From IMG/VR virus record IMGVR_UViG_3300029914_000011, positions 32,305 to 96,304 of that record: a stretch of 64,000 bases of DNA. One strand, 5' to 3'. Source of the DNA: a virus. Every line of letters starts with the position of its first letter. Within the stretch, counting starts at the first letter, position 1. This document shows, piece after piece, positions 8,199-16,050 of the stretch. The translations under genes and the position numbers were made by a program. The notes under the pieces are model-generated. The model searched no databases, had not been told where the DNA came from, and saw only the letters and a program-made list of their open reading frames with translations.

Positions 8199-9824
8199 TT
8201 ACAAACCACATACGCCATTAAGACAACCATTTTCAGTTTCTTCAAAAACTTTTCCTTCGTCAGCCAAAGCTTCTTCCAGAGAGCATCTGGTTAATGGCTG
8301 TCCACCGCGAGCACCATCTGGGTATACCGTAAACCCACGTAACCGCTTGGCATACTTGAGTAATGTCGCCGCATTCTTTTCATAATTGTCTTTGTTATTA
8401 GTAGAAGATCCCCAACTTTCCATGTTGCAAGTACTAGAAATGGACATATCAACATAATTTTGGACATCGGCTTGAAACTTAACTCGTTGTTTGAAAGTAA
8501 GATCTCCGGCATCTTTGATATTTTCAACCTTAATACCCTGTTCTAGAAGTCTTTTGACCGATCCATCAACAACATATTGGTACATCCATTTACCTTCTTT
8601 GAAGTAACGGCGTTTATAGGCCTTACAGAATAGTGGTTCAATACCAGTAGTGGTCTCTGCAATGATGCCAATCGTGCCTGTTGGAGCGATTGCGCGAACG
8701 CCCTTAGGAACAGATACCCCTAATTGTTTAGCTCCCATAAAAGCCGCTGAATCGCTTTCTTGCTCGTATACGGATAGAAGTTTATGAAGTTCTGGTGTTA
8801 CCTCATATTCCTGACCCTTGGCCATAAGCCATTCATGGATTCCACCTAATCCCAAACCGATTCGATTGTTTTTCAGTCCAATTTCTCTGATCTTATCGGT
8901 TGGAACATCACTGTACATACCCCCACAAAGGAGAAAGAGAGTGGAAAGTTTGGTGCTTTCTGCTAGATCCCTCTTATCTTTCATGCGATTAAGCCAAAGA
9001 GTTCCTAGATTACACTTGTCAGAATCATCTTCGCTGACTACTTCAGTACAGGCATTACGAAGAGATTCGTTATCTTTCCTGAAATTGAAACTCATTCCTG
9101 GTTCTGCAGTAGAGAAAGCTTGAAAGCAATTATCAAGCCATACTTTCTTGGTTAATTCGTGTTTTGGGTGTTCTGGATTCTCAATAGCAATAAAAAATTC
9201 TGTATTATAGACTACAGAAATGTTGGTTAGCTCCATAGGAAGCGGAAAATTAAGGTCTGCTAACTTAGCCGCCTTAAGAGCGTCGGAATAATCCTTAAGG
9301 TGCATAAATTTAAAGACATCTGGGTGAGACCATTCTAGGCCTGCCCAAATAGCAGATCTACGTTGTCCGCCTTGCATAATGTAACGGCCACCCTCATTTA
9401 CCATATTCATTAAAGCTATAGGACCCGTAGAGCGACCCCCAGTACGTCTGATAATTTCCCCTTCAGATCTAAGTTTTGAATATTCTACTCCAATTCCTCC
9501 ACCGGTCATAAGGGAGGAAGTGACTTTATGTTGTATCTCTGCCCAAGATTCTCGACTATCTTCTGCCCTAAATAAAAAACAATTGTTTACCTGATGGAAT
9601 TCTCTTCCAGCAGAATAAAGATAGCGACCTCCAGGAATAAATTTCCTTTCGAGGATCATATTGTAAATCTTTTCTTTGGTTTTACTGTCTAGAAGTTGAG
9701 AACACACAGCTTCCGTAACTCGTTTGGAGGTATCAGCCCATGTCTCTACTCCATCTTTAGAGTATTTCTGTAAATAAATATCTTGTGCCCATTTAGCGGA
9801 AAAAACATCGAACGCATTCTTCAT
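8199..9824 (-). CDS. nrdJ: Adenosylcobalamin-dependent (class II) ribonucleotide reductase
   Basis: 541 residues, single-chain class II enzyme that reduces ribonucleotides to deoxyribonucleotides using a radical from vitamin B12 coenzyme. Visible residues: substrate-site Cys82 (NNCF), the finger-loop NACTE (Cys259, Glu261), the Cys271 CNLG that closes the substrate disulfide region, the PTGTIG phosphate-binding turn (381-386) and the C-terminal redox pair CLNGVCGL (Cys534, Cys539). It is shorter than cellular NrdJ and lacks an obvious N-terminal ATP cone. No separate small subunit is needed, so the phage depends on host cobalamin. Together with dUTPase it supplies DNA precursors. Confidence 0.95.
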   Translation of the reverse strand: MKNAFDVFSAKWAQDIYLQKYSKDGVETWADTSKRVTEAVCSQLLDSKTKEKIYNMILERKFIPGGRYLYSAGREFHQVNNCFLFRAEDSRESWAEIQHKVTSSLMTGGGIGVEYSKLRSEGEIIRRTGGRSTGPIALMNMVNEGGRYIMQGGQRRSAIWAGLEWSHPDVFKFMHLKDYSDALKAAKLADLNFPLPMELTNISVVYNTEFFIAIENPEHPKHELTKKVWLDNCFQAFSTAEPGMSFNFRKDNESLRNACTEVVSEDDSDKCNLGTLWLNRMKDKRDLAESTKLSTLFLLCGGMYSDVPTDKIREIGLKNNRIGLGLGGIHEWLMAKGQEYEVTPELHKLLSVYEQESDSAAFMGAKQLGVSVPKGVRAIAPTGTIGIIAETTTGIEPLFCKAYKRRYFKEGKWMYQYVVDGSVKRLLEQGIKVENIKDAGDLTFKQRVKFQADVQNYVDMSISSTCNMESWGSSTNNKDNYEKNAATLLKYAKRLRGFTVYPDGARGGQPLTRCSLEEALADEGKVFEETENGCLNGVCGL

Positions 9825-9868
9825 CTTGTTGTACCTATATTATTGTTTTGAAACTAAACTGTTATTTG

Positions 9869-10024
9869 TTATCTGTGGTAAGTGTATAAGTTGCCCTTTT
9901 TATCGTTTACGGTTCTGCAATCGTCACATCCAACAAAAGTATTATCGCTTAACCATATGGTGGTCGGACAATGAAATCTAAATAAGCAATGAAAGTGCCA
10001 TTTAATTCGATATAAAAACAACAT
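9869..10024 (-). CDS. Small zinc-ribbon protein
   Basis: 51 residues from ATG 10024. His/Cys-rich start (HFHCLFRFHCP) and GCDDCR form a Cys/His plus CxxC site. Lies between the membrane protein gene and the reductase. Similar in style to the 55-residue zinc protein at 6130-6297. Confidence 0.65.
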   Translation of the reverse strand: MLFLYRIKWHFHCLFRFHCPTTIWLSDNTFVGCDDCRTVNDKKGNLYTYHR

Positions 10025-10030
10025 CTTATA

Positions 10031-10312
10031 TTACTCTTTATTTTGAAGAATTTTAAGCGTATCCGCTTTTAAATTATCTCCTAAAATACGCAAATTTTCA
10101 AGAAGTAATCGAGAAAAACAAAATCCAGCAGAAAAACTCATAACAAATGTGAATACTTTAGAGTGTACATAAAATGCGTCCACAAATACAACCAAGAAAT
10201 TGGCAAAAAGCAATAACAGGAAGATCTTGAGTGTCAATGCTCCTACTTTAAAATAAAATTTCTTATTTATTACTTTTAAGTTTTTCTTCTGCTCTTCTGT
10301 AAAACCGTTCAT
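10031..10312 (-). CDS. Two-pass membrane protein
   Basis: 93 residues. Two hydrophobic helices (LKIFLLLLFANFLVVFV and FTFVMSFSAGFCFSRLLL) separated by a short loop. ATGA overlap with the upstream gene. Inner-membrane location is likely; function unknown. Confidence 0.75.
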   Translation of the reverse strand: MNGFTEEQKKNLKVINKKFYFKVGALTLKIFLLLLFANFLVVFVDAFYVHSKVFTFVMSFSAGFCFSRLLLENLRILGDNLKADTLKILQNKE

Positions 10313-10563
10313 GATACGGCCTCAAAAATGGTTTTGTATGTGTCTATAGACAAAATATCTATGGGCAGTGTGGAATGCGATGAATGTAATGTGACTACGC
10401 GATACTCTTTAATTGCCTCTACTCCAGCAATTCTTTCTTTGGCAACCGCCCTTTTGTTAAATTGATCATACGAATCTTTGTCTAACAAAATGTATTTTGG
10501 AGATCGACCGTTTTTAATCATGTATTGGTAAACTAACTCTTCAACATCTTCCATACTTATCAT
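10309..10563 (-). CDS. Hypothetical protein
   Basis: 84 residues from ATG 10563, which follows the upstream stop by 1 nt with AAGGG as ribosome binding site. A helical N-terminus precedes KYILLDKDSYDQFNK and a beta-rich C-terminus. No family recognised. Confidence 0.65.
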   Translation of the reverse strand: MISMEDVEELVYQYMIKNGRSPKYILLDKDSYDQFNKRAVAKERIAGVEAIKEYRVVTLHSSHSTLPIDILSIDTYKTIFEAVS

Positions 10564-10564
10564 A

Positions 10565-10756
10565 CTACTTACCCTTCTTCTTGTTATGCGCTTCAAGAAT
10601 TTTTTTAATATACTTATCTACTTTTTGTGGATCACATCGTTCTTCTACTAAGATCTCTGTAAATCTATCGAAAGCTTCCTGTACATCAGAAAGTTCAAGC
10701 ATTTCCACTAAAAAATACTGCTCTTCCTTTGATAAGAAGAACCTATCTGAACTCAT
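10565..10756 (-). CDS. Hypothetical helical protein
   Basis: 63 residues, acidic then Lys-rich at the C-terminus. ATGA overlap with the small membrane protein upstream. No family recognised. Confidence 0.7.
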   Translation of the reverse strand: MSSDRFFLSKEEQYFLVEMLELSDVQEAFDRFTEILVEERCDPQKVDKYIKKILEAHNKKKGK

Positions 10757-10881
10757 TTTTTACCGCCATGGTGTAAGATCAATTTCGGTTTTCTCTTTTT
10801 CTTCTTAAAAATAAAACTAAGTCCAATTAACGTAAAGGAAAAAAGAGGAATCAATAAAAAGCAAAAGATTACTATGTTCAT
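10753..10881 (-). CDS. Small membrane protein
   Basis: 42 residues from ATG 10881: one long transmembrane helix then a KKKKRKPK tail. ATGA overlap with the next gene, and an AGAGGG leader after the RNA ligase stop. A positive-inside anchor; function unknown. Confidence 0.65.
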   Translation of the reverse strand: MNIVIFCFLLIPLFSFTLIGLSFIFKKKKRKPKLILHHGGKK

Positions 10882-10899
10882 TGAACCCTCTAAAATTGC

Positions 10900-11763
10900 T
10901 TATTTGATATTCATTGCGTGCTTAGTTTCAATTTCACTTTGGATGAATCTGAACAGTTGTCCGCCCATAGTTTTAGTCATTCCCTTTACTTCTGCATCTG
11001 TTCCTGTGATCTGACCTTCTTTGATCAAATCCGCAATGTAGTCTTTAGTAATCTGTGGAAGGGATTTAGGGTAACCAGTTAAATAGCGCTCATCTTTTGA
11101 AAGAAGTTTTTCGAGACGAATAGGTTGTAAGAGATGAGATACGTCGATTTTAGGCTTAGTATTTTCTCCAGAATTCCCCTTCTTGGGTTTTCCAGTCCAT
11201 TGGGTTTCTTCTTCCTCAAATACAACTTTATATCGCTCGTCTTTAATACGAACGACAACGCCTTCTGGGTGCATGAATCCAGAACTAAGTTTAGAGCCAT
11301 TTGTTTTGAGTTCATCCATTGCAATTTGGACTTGATTGAGATCAATTGGACCCTCATAAAGAACTGGCACAAGAACGGTTCGTGGTGGAAGCGGCTTATC
11401 TTTATAACGATAATAGTCAAAAAGAACGAAAACTTTTTGTTCTAAACCTTCTCCTGAGTTAATGCCCTTGCCAGCCCATTCGCCATCATGACGACCTTCT
11501 CCAAGAAGGTCGATGAAAGCCTGCTTGTTTGCGTAAACATGTGTGGCGAAATTGTAGTTATCATCGCCAGGAACTATGAATCGTGTGCGTGATCCACATG
11601 CAAGATCGAATCCATCTTCTACCTGCATAGAACCAACGCCATCGTGGACATCTTTAAATTTACGGTAAACAAGAATGTGAGCATTTGTACCATGAATCTT
11701 TTGCGTGATTGACATGACTACCGAACCTAATTTTTTAATTTCTGGGAAAGCTTTAAATTCCAT
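10900..11763 (-). CDS. RNA ligase (Rnl2-like nucleotidyltransferase fold)
   Basis: 287 residues from ATG 11763, preceded by AGGAG; a longer frame upstream runs through structured leader RNA and is rejected. Ligase motif I is KIHGTN with Lys22 as AMP acceptor; motif III-like FVLFDYYRY, motif IV PEGVVVRIK and motif V YKVVF follow in order. The C-terminal part is helical. It would join a 5'-phosphate to a 3'-hydroxyl RNA end with ATP. T4 Rnl2-type enzymes repair nicked RNA. The mRNA leader contains the structured RNA at 11867-12028, and the genome also carries RlaP-like and HAD_SAK-like genes plus an interrupted tRNA, so repair or splicing of phage stable RNAs is a reasonable inference. Confidence 0.92.
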   Translation of the reverse strand: MEFKAFPEIKKLGSVVMSITQKIHGTNAHILVYRKFKDVHDGVGSMQVEDGFDLACGSRTRFIVPGDDNYNFATHVYANKQAFIDLLGEGRHDGEWAGKGINSGEGLEQKVFVLFDYYRYKDKPLPPRTVLVPVLYEGPIDLNQVQIAMDELKTNGSKLSSGFMHPEGVVVRIKDERYKVVFEEEETQWTGKPKKGNSGENTKPKIDVSHLLQPIRLEKLLSKDERYLTGYPKSLPQITKDYIADLIKEGQITGTDAEVKGMTKTMGGQLFRFIQSEIETKHAMNIK

Positions 11764-11767
11764 AATT

Positions 11768-11866
11768 CTCCTAAATATAAACCCGTCACCACATGAAACC
11801 CATTTTAAGGCGCGTGACGGGCGCTCATGGAAAAGGTTAATGGTCAATCCCATGAACAAAAATTTC
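11768..11866 (-). promoter_or_regulatory. Leader hairpins of the RNA ligase mRNA
   Basis: Between the structured RNA and the ligase start two further hairpins form on the minus strand: TCATGG/CCATGA and the strong CCCGTCAC/GTGACGGG, the latter ending about 15 nt before the AGGAG. They could act as a processing site, attenuator or translation control. No U-tract follows, so read-through into the ligase gene is expected. Confidence 0.5.
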
Positions 11867-12028
11867 GTGACAGGTCAGTCGCTACTCTGACAAGGATACT
11901 ACTAGGGCTACCCAATGTATTGTCTGCTCCCGTTCATTCCTAAATCCTACATTTAGATCTGCGTGTCTCTTAGTTTCTGGGGCGTCACGTCCAGTAAAGA
12001 CTCAAACTGCTTTCCACGCCGCTGTCAC
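11867..12028 (-). ncRNA. Structured RNA, copy 2, upstream of the RNA ligase gene
   Basis: 162 nt closed by GTGACAG (12022-12028) and CTGTCAC (11867-11873). GCGTG (12015-12019) pairs with CACGC (11961-11965) around a CTGG/CCAG hairpin; a CTAAAT/ATTTAG hairpin, weaker helices and finally GTCAG/CTGAC with an 8-nt loop (11874-11891) follow, the last helix abutting the closing strand exactly as in copy 1 at 4263-4463. Shared strings are GCGTGGAAAGC, GAGACACGC and ATCTAA. Closing and last helices have different bases but keep pairing, which is covariation. Its own promoter puts the RNA start at about 12029, one base before the closing helix. It could be a free RNA or a riboswitch-like leader. Confidence 0.78.
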
Positions 12029-12035
12029 TTCATAG

Positions 12036-12064
12036 AATATATCGTTAATTAGTACGCAAGTCAA
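12036..12064 (-). promoter_or_regulatory. Promoter of structured RNA copy 2 and RNA ligase
   Basis: Minus strand TTGACT (12059-12064), 17 nt, TATATT (12036-12041). The predicted start, about 12029, is immediately before the first helix strand of the structured RNA. Confidence 0.8.
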
Positions 12065-12066
12065 TA

Positions 12067-12101
12067 CTAAAAAGCCCCCTAAAAATTAATTTAGGAGGCT
12101 T
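12067..12101 (-). terminator. Intrinsic terminator after the ice-binding-domain gene
   Basis: Minus strand hairpin AAGCCTCCTAAA/TTTAGGGGGCTT (one mismatch) followed by TTTT. It ends transcription of the 12131-13978 gene just before the next promoter. Confidence 0.8.
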
Positions 12102-12130
12102 GGATACGGAGGAATTTGGAGGTCTAAGGA

Positions 12131-13978
12131 TTATGAACTAACTGCAACATCGTCGAGAGTAACTGCGGTCTGAGCATAAATACCTGTTCCGTGATATGTA
12201 GAAGTAGTCTGCATTGCCACGTTTGTACTGGCCAATATTGTTCCTCTGAATACGCTTGATACCCCAGCGGTTACGGATCCAGCAACAGCCCACATTACAT
12301 TTGAAGCTTGTGCTCCGCCAGTCATTACGATCTGAGCAGAACTAGCTAAATTCAAGGTAGAAGAACATTGGAATACCCAAGTGTCGTTCACGCCACCGTT
12401 TAAGGTTAACGTTCCGGTAATAGAAGTTGGTACGGTTAATTTGTATAATCCTGGAGCGAGAGTTAAACCACCAAGAGCACCTGCGCCTGGATTGGTTTGT
12501 GTAGGAGTAGTAAGTCCTTGAGCATTTGTGTAAGCAGTAGTCATATTAGCAACTGCAGTGGTAAGGTTAGCAGGTGTTGGAGCACTGTAATCTGCTGCGA
12601 AGATATGTCCAGTTACATTTGGAGCAGTAGAGAATTGACCAGAACCATCTAAGGTGAGTGTGAAGCCAGTAATTGCTGTGTGAGCGATTGGGGAAACACC
12701 CATTTCGCCAGTAACTGCAGATCCTGAAGTATCACTGATACCACTTTCTGACAAAATTCTATATGCAGAAGCTGCTCCAAGACTTGGAAGAGCTGGTCCT
12801 AATGCACTAATGGTATAAGCAGCACTTCCAACGGCAGAGTTGCTCAATCCAGCCTTTACAGCTAAAACCTTAAGAGTTTCAGATGCATTGATCAGAATTG
12901 GACCTGCATATGCAGTACTTCCAGTAGTTGGGGTTGATCCATCAAGAGTGTAGTAAAATAATGCGCTAGAAGTAAGGGAAGAAACGGTAACCATTTGGCT
13001 ACCAGCATAAGTTCCGGCTACAGGAGAGAAAGTTGGAGTTGCAACTTGACTTCCACCGATAATGTAGGCTGCTCCATTTACGATAGAGTTAGCAAATCCG
13101 TTTTTGATAGCAATAGCATTAACTTGTTCACTTGCACTAACAGTAATAGGAGTGCTGTAAAGTGAACTATTGATAGAAGGTTGGCTTCCGTCAGTAGTAT
13201 AATAAATTGAAGCACCAGCAGTTGCTGAACTTAAACTAACAGTTTGTGAAGATCCATAAGTACCAGCATTTGGAGAAAATGTAGGAAGAGCAGCCGCTTG
13301 ACTAACAACCGTTGGAATTACAGTAACTTTGTTGCTAGAGACTGAAGAGGTCGCAGCAGCTACATCCAAAGCAATTGCGGCCTGGGTTTTAGTGGCAATC
13401 GCAGCAGCCGAGTCAGAACTGAGGATGGTAGCTTCGATACCGGTAAAACCGATAGGAGCTGGATTAACGTTAGTTCCGCCCGATACATTGTACCAAATAT
13501 CGTACTGATTTGTATTACCAGCGGTAAATAGAGTGAAATATGCTCCGGCTCCAAAACTAGGGAAAGCGCTTCCGGCTGGCATTGAGAGAGAAATAACAGG
13601 TTGTTGTGCAGGTCCTTGAGTAACAGTGCTAGCACTGAAACCAGATGGCATAGAGATATTTTGAGGACCAGTATTAGGAATGGGCACTCCGATACCTACA
13701 CCACCAGCCAAATTAGATAAAACGTCTGCTAAAGATGCGATAGGTAATTCGAAACCGTCTGTAACGAATTCGATGTCACGAGCACTCAAGGCATAATTTC
13801 CTAAGATACAGTTTTGAAAATTTTGTGCAACTTGATTTTCCCCAAAACAACTCTCAAGTCGGGTAAAAGAGGACGGTGAAAGTAGGGCTTGAGTTTGGAT
13901 TGCGTTAATAAGCTCGGCACCAGCAGTATTGTCGCCCATGCCCGAGATTAGAAAGGGAAGAGATGAAGATTGTAACAT
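12131..13978 (-). CDS. Phage surface protein with two CHB_HEX_C repeats and a DUF3494 ice-binding-like domain
   Basis: 615 residues. Residues 1-230 are a unique N-terminal part (possibly virion attachment). Two tandem repeats of about 80 residues follow, each with FSPxAGTY, then YYTxDGSxP and a closing AAY; these match the chitobiase/beta-hexosaminidase C-terminal type module. The last 215 residues (LGAASAYRILSESGISDTSG to the end) have the Ala/Ser/Thr/Gly-rich pattern of DUF3494, a right-handed beta-helix that in many bacteria and algae binds ice or acts as an adhesin. There is no signal peptide, so a virion fibre or decoration protein is likely. Strong ribosome binding site AAGGAG and its own terminator indicate a single-gene, highly expressed unit. 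Ice binding itself is not proven. Confidence 0.85.
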   Translation of the reverse strand: MLQSSSLPFLISGMGDNTAGAELINAIQTQALLSPSSFTRLESCFGENQVAQNFQNCILGNYALSARDIEFVTDGFELPIASLADVLSNLAGGVGIGVPIPNTGPQNISMPSGFSASTVTQGPAQQPVISLSMPAGSAFPSFGAGAYFTLFTAGNTNQYDIWYNVSGGTNVNPAPIGFTGIEATILSSDSAAAIATKTQAAIALDVAAATSSVSSNKVTVIPTVVSQAAALPTFSPNAGTYGSSQTVSLSSATAGASIYYTTDGSQPSINSSLYSTPITVSASEQVNAIAIKNGFANSIVNGAAYIIGGSQVATPTFSPVAGTYAGSQMVTVSSLTSSALFYYTLDGSTPTTGSTAYAGPILINASETLKVLAVKAGLSNSAVGSAAYTISALGPALPSLGAASAYRILSESGISDTSGSAVTGEMGVSPIAHTAITGFTLTLDGSGQFSTAPNVTGHIFAADYSAPTPANLTTAVANMTTAYTNAQGLTTPTQTNPGAGALGGLTLAPGLYKLTVPTSITGTLTLNGGVNDTWVFQCSSTLNLASSAQIVMTGGAQASNVMWAVAGSVTAGVSSVFRGTILASTNVAMQTTSTYHGTGIYAQTAVTLDDVAVSS

Positions 13979-14089
13979 GGTTTTTTCTCCTTAAATTTTA
14001 GTCATATACTCTTACAGACTTACCTAAAAGATTGGATTACTATCGGTCATATGGTATAAACCGTTGATTTTATTCAGTTATAGATAAAA

Positions 14090-14515
14090 TCACTCCCCAT
14101 ATTTACCAAAATACCGTATAGCACTTCTTAATAGTTTCTTGCTGTCCAATTTACCTATGGCCGTATTACACTTTGTACAGAGTAATCCTCTTATTTTACC
14201 GGTTTTATGGTTGTGATCTACGCCGAACTTATATTTAAAATCTTTAGGGATTTTCTTGCAAATAGCACATTTGTTTTTCTGTTCTCGTAACATATTTTCG
14301 TAATCGTCTATTGTGATACCGTACTTCTTTTTTAAATTTCTACTTCTATACCATTGGGATGATTTCTCATGATGATCTTTCCTCCACTGAATAGCATGCG
14401 CGTTCTTACACTTCTTACAAATTGAACGAGGACAAGTCTTCTTGTTTGGTCCAAAAGTTCTTGTATTGAATAAGTCTAATGATTTCCATTCTTTACATTT
14501 AATGCACTGTTTCAT
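14090..14515 (-). CDS. Endonuclease VII-like HNH endonuclease
   Basis: 141 residues. The N-terminal CIKCKEWK and CKKCK form a zinc knuckle; a YGITIDDYENMLREQKNKC helix leads to CAIC, then DHNHKTGKIRGLLCTKCN, the recombination endonuclease VII-type active site. Such short proteins occur as free-standing homing nucleases in large phages. It overlaps the next upstream gene by ATGA. Confidence 0.88.
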   Translation of the reverse strand: MKQCIKCKEWKSLDLFNTRTFGPNKKTCPRSICKKCKNAHAIQWRKDHHEKSSQWYRSRNLKKKYGITIDDYENMLREQKNKCAICKKIPKDFKYKFGVDHNHKTGKIRGLLCTKCNTAIGKLDSKKLLRSAIRYFGKYGE

Positions 14516-15204
14516 TTTCTTCTACTTCTTTTGGTACCAGGCATTGTTCTAAAGGAATAAGGGGAATCATGACCATGGTTTGCAGCTTTTATCTCATCAC
14601 TGATAGGTCTAGGTTCTTTTGGTGGAGTACCCAGTACGCCGCTAATGAACATATATATACTTTGGAAGAGTGTATATGGATCTTTTTGTGTTTGATAACT
14701 AAGCAATTTAAGGTTAGGATTCAAGGTAATTGCCTTATCTTCCTTGTCTGGACGTTCGCATAGGATCACCGGACAGTTGTAAATTTCGTGTAATCTTGTG
14801 AGTCCAGAAAATGCCTTGTCATTAAAGAAATGTTCGATTCCTTTTGGATTGCCAACATAGTGAGTTCGCCAGAAGCTCCAGTAACTAGAAAAGGGAATTC
14901 CTTTGGCTAGAGCGAAATCAACCGCTTTATGGGCAGAGTAAAAATTGAACTTGCCATGGAGATAATGGTCGAATTGGACAAAAGGAATTGCTTCCCCACA
15001 AATCAAAAGTATTCCGCCTTTAGTCCACCAAGAATCGTGGTGTCTGTTTGGTGGGAGTTTTTCTATAAGATCATGGAGTGGGGTTTGTCTGGTCTTATTA
15101 GGCTTAAGAATCTTAGATGTTTTTCGGTTATAGACCACGGTCTTGTCTATACCAAGTCCCATGGCAGAATCGTAATAATCATGAAAGTTAGAAGCAATTA
15201 ACAT
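14512..15204 (-). CDS. Conserved hypothetical protein of large phages
   Basis: 230 residues. Begins SNFHDYYDSAMGLGIDKTVVY, a start I recognise from conserved proteins of unknown function in large phages. The C-terminus is basic (KRSRRK). No catalytic motif is evident. It overlaps the deformylase gene end by 7 nt, so they are cotranscribed. Confidence 0.8.
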   Translation of the reverse strand: MLIASNFHDYYDSAMGLGIDKTVVYNRKTSKILKPNKTRQTPLHDLIEKLPPNRHHDSWWTKGGILLICGEAIPFVQFDHYLHGKFNFYSAHKAVDFALAKGIPFSSYWSFWRTHYVGNPKGIEHFFNDKAFSGLTRLHEIYNCPVILCERPDKEDKAITLNPNLKLLSYQTQKDPYTLFQSIYMFISGVLGTPPKEPRPISDEIKAANHGHDSPYSFRTMPGTKRSRRK

Positions 15205-15698
15205 TTAGACTTACCGAAATTAATCCTACTGTATTGTTTAAGAACTCTACCCTTCTTAATCATATCTAAATTGTCAACATAAAGCATTCCCTGAAGATGC
15301 TGAACCTCGTGTTGGGCGCACTGAGACACAACGCCTTCTGGCAATGTTTCCATATGCAGAGTACCATTTTTATCATTATAGGCTATGGCAACCTGATTAT
15401 ATCTAAGAATTTCATGTCCAACATTTGGTAAGCTTAGACATCCTTCTTGCATCTTAATCGGTTCGCCTAAACGACGAGTGATCACACAATTGAGATAAGC
15501 TCTAGGCGCAAACCCTTTGTCTGGATACATAATAAACAGATTCATGTCCAGACCAACCTGATTGGCTGCCAAACCATAACCCTTCTTTTCTTCCATTATC
15601 TTAATCATTTGATCAATGGTTTCATCCCAGATACCAAATTGGTCAACATCTTTGGCTTTCTTATGAAGAATGGGGCTTGGATATGTGACTAATTTCAT
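15198..15698 (-). CDS. def: Peptide deformylase
   Basis: 166 residues, normal length. The three family motifs are intact: GLAANQ (42-47), EGCLSLP (85-91, metal ligand Cys87) and HEVQH (130-134, ligands His130 and His134, catalytic Glu131). It removes the N-formyl group from new proteins in the host cytosol. Phage deformylases usually lack the C-terminal extension of host enzymes, as here. It lies between the tRNA-Ser-like gene and the conserved 230-residue protein, in a translation-related neighbourhood. Confidence 0.97.
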   Translation of the reverse strand: MKLVTYPSPILHKKAKDVDQFGIWDETIDQMIKIMEEKKGYGLAANQVGLDMNLFIMYPDKGFAPRAYLNCVITRRLGEPIKMQEGCLSLPNVGHEILRYNQVAIAYNDKNGTLHMETLPEGVVSQCAQHEVQHLQGMLYVDNLDMIKKGRVLKQYSRINFGKSKC

Positions 15699-15716
15699 AG
15701 TATACCTTTATGAATT

Positions 15717-15813
15717 GCGGTAGGCGACGGAATCGAACCGTACTTATACCTGCCTTAGCGAAGGTGGAATCGAACCACCGTGAGGAGTTACCCCAGACCA
15801 ACTCACCTACCGC
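15717..15813 (-). tRNA. tRNA-Ser(CGA)-like gene, atypical
   Basis: 97 nt. An 8-bp acceptor GCGGTAGG/CCTACCGC, a D-arm TGAG/CTCA with an enlarged 17-nt loop, an anticodon arm GGTGG-TTCGATT-CCACC (anticodon CGA, serine), a 20-nt variable region, and a T-arm ACGG-TTCGATT-CCGT. The 8-bp acceptor with 4-bp T-stem and long variable region recalls allo-tRNAs of the serine type. Position 37 is T, unusual. The anticodon arm is itself a perfect T-arm-like sequence (GGTTCGATTCC occurs twice), so a chimera or a relic of two tRNAs is the alternative. CCA is not encoded. Confidence 0.55.
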
Positions 15814-15822
15814 AAACTTTAA

Positions 15823-15999
15823 TTATCCTTTTAGTTTAGCTTCAAGAATTGCAATTTGTTCTTTTACGTATTGAACTTTATTGTTAAGGCCGGAATCCGT
15901 GGTGTCTGTGTTCTTGGATCCACTTAGTTGTTTCTTGAGGTTCTCAAGAGCTACGGTACGTTTTTTCTTTACATTGCCTGGAAAATTAGTTGGGTTCAT
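15823..15999 (-). CDS. Hypothetical coiled-coil protein
   Basis: 58 residues from ATG 15999, just downstream of promoter 16022-16050 and an AAGAAGGA site. Basic N-terminus, Gly/Ser/Thr linker and a C-terminal helix. Longer upstream starts lie beyond the promoter. Stop is 9 nt from the tRNA-Ser-like gene. Confidence 0.7.
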   Translation of the reverse strand: MNPTNFPGNVKKKRTVALENLKKQLSGSKNTDTTDSGLNNKVQYVKEQIAILEAKLKG

Positions 16000-16021
16000 A
16001 TTGATCCTTCTTTCTTTTAAT

Positions 16022-16050
16022 AGTATATCATTATACTTTGGTAAAGTCAA
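16022..16050 (-). promoter_or_regulatory. Sigma-70-type promoter
   Basis: Minus strand TTGACT (16045-16050), 17 nt, TATACT (16022-16027). Drives the 15999 gene, the tRNA-Ser-like gene and probably deformylase and following genes. Confidence 0.8.

Noticed and set aside
11764-11859. Longer RNA ligase starting at 11859
   Set aside because: The extra 32 codons lie in hairpin-forming leader sequence, while ATG 11763 has AGGAG at good distance and directly precedes the conserved fold.
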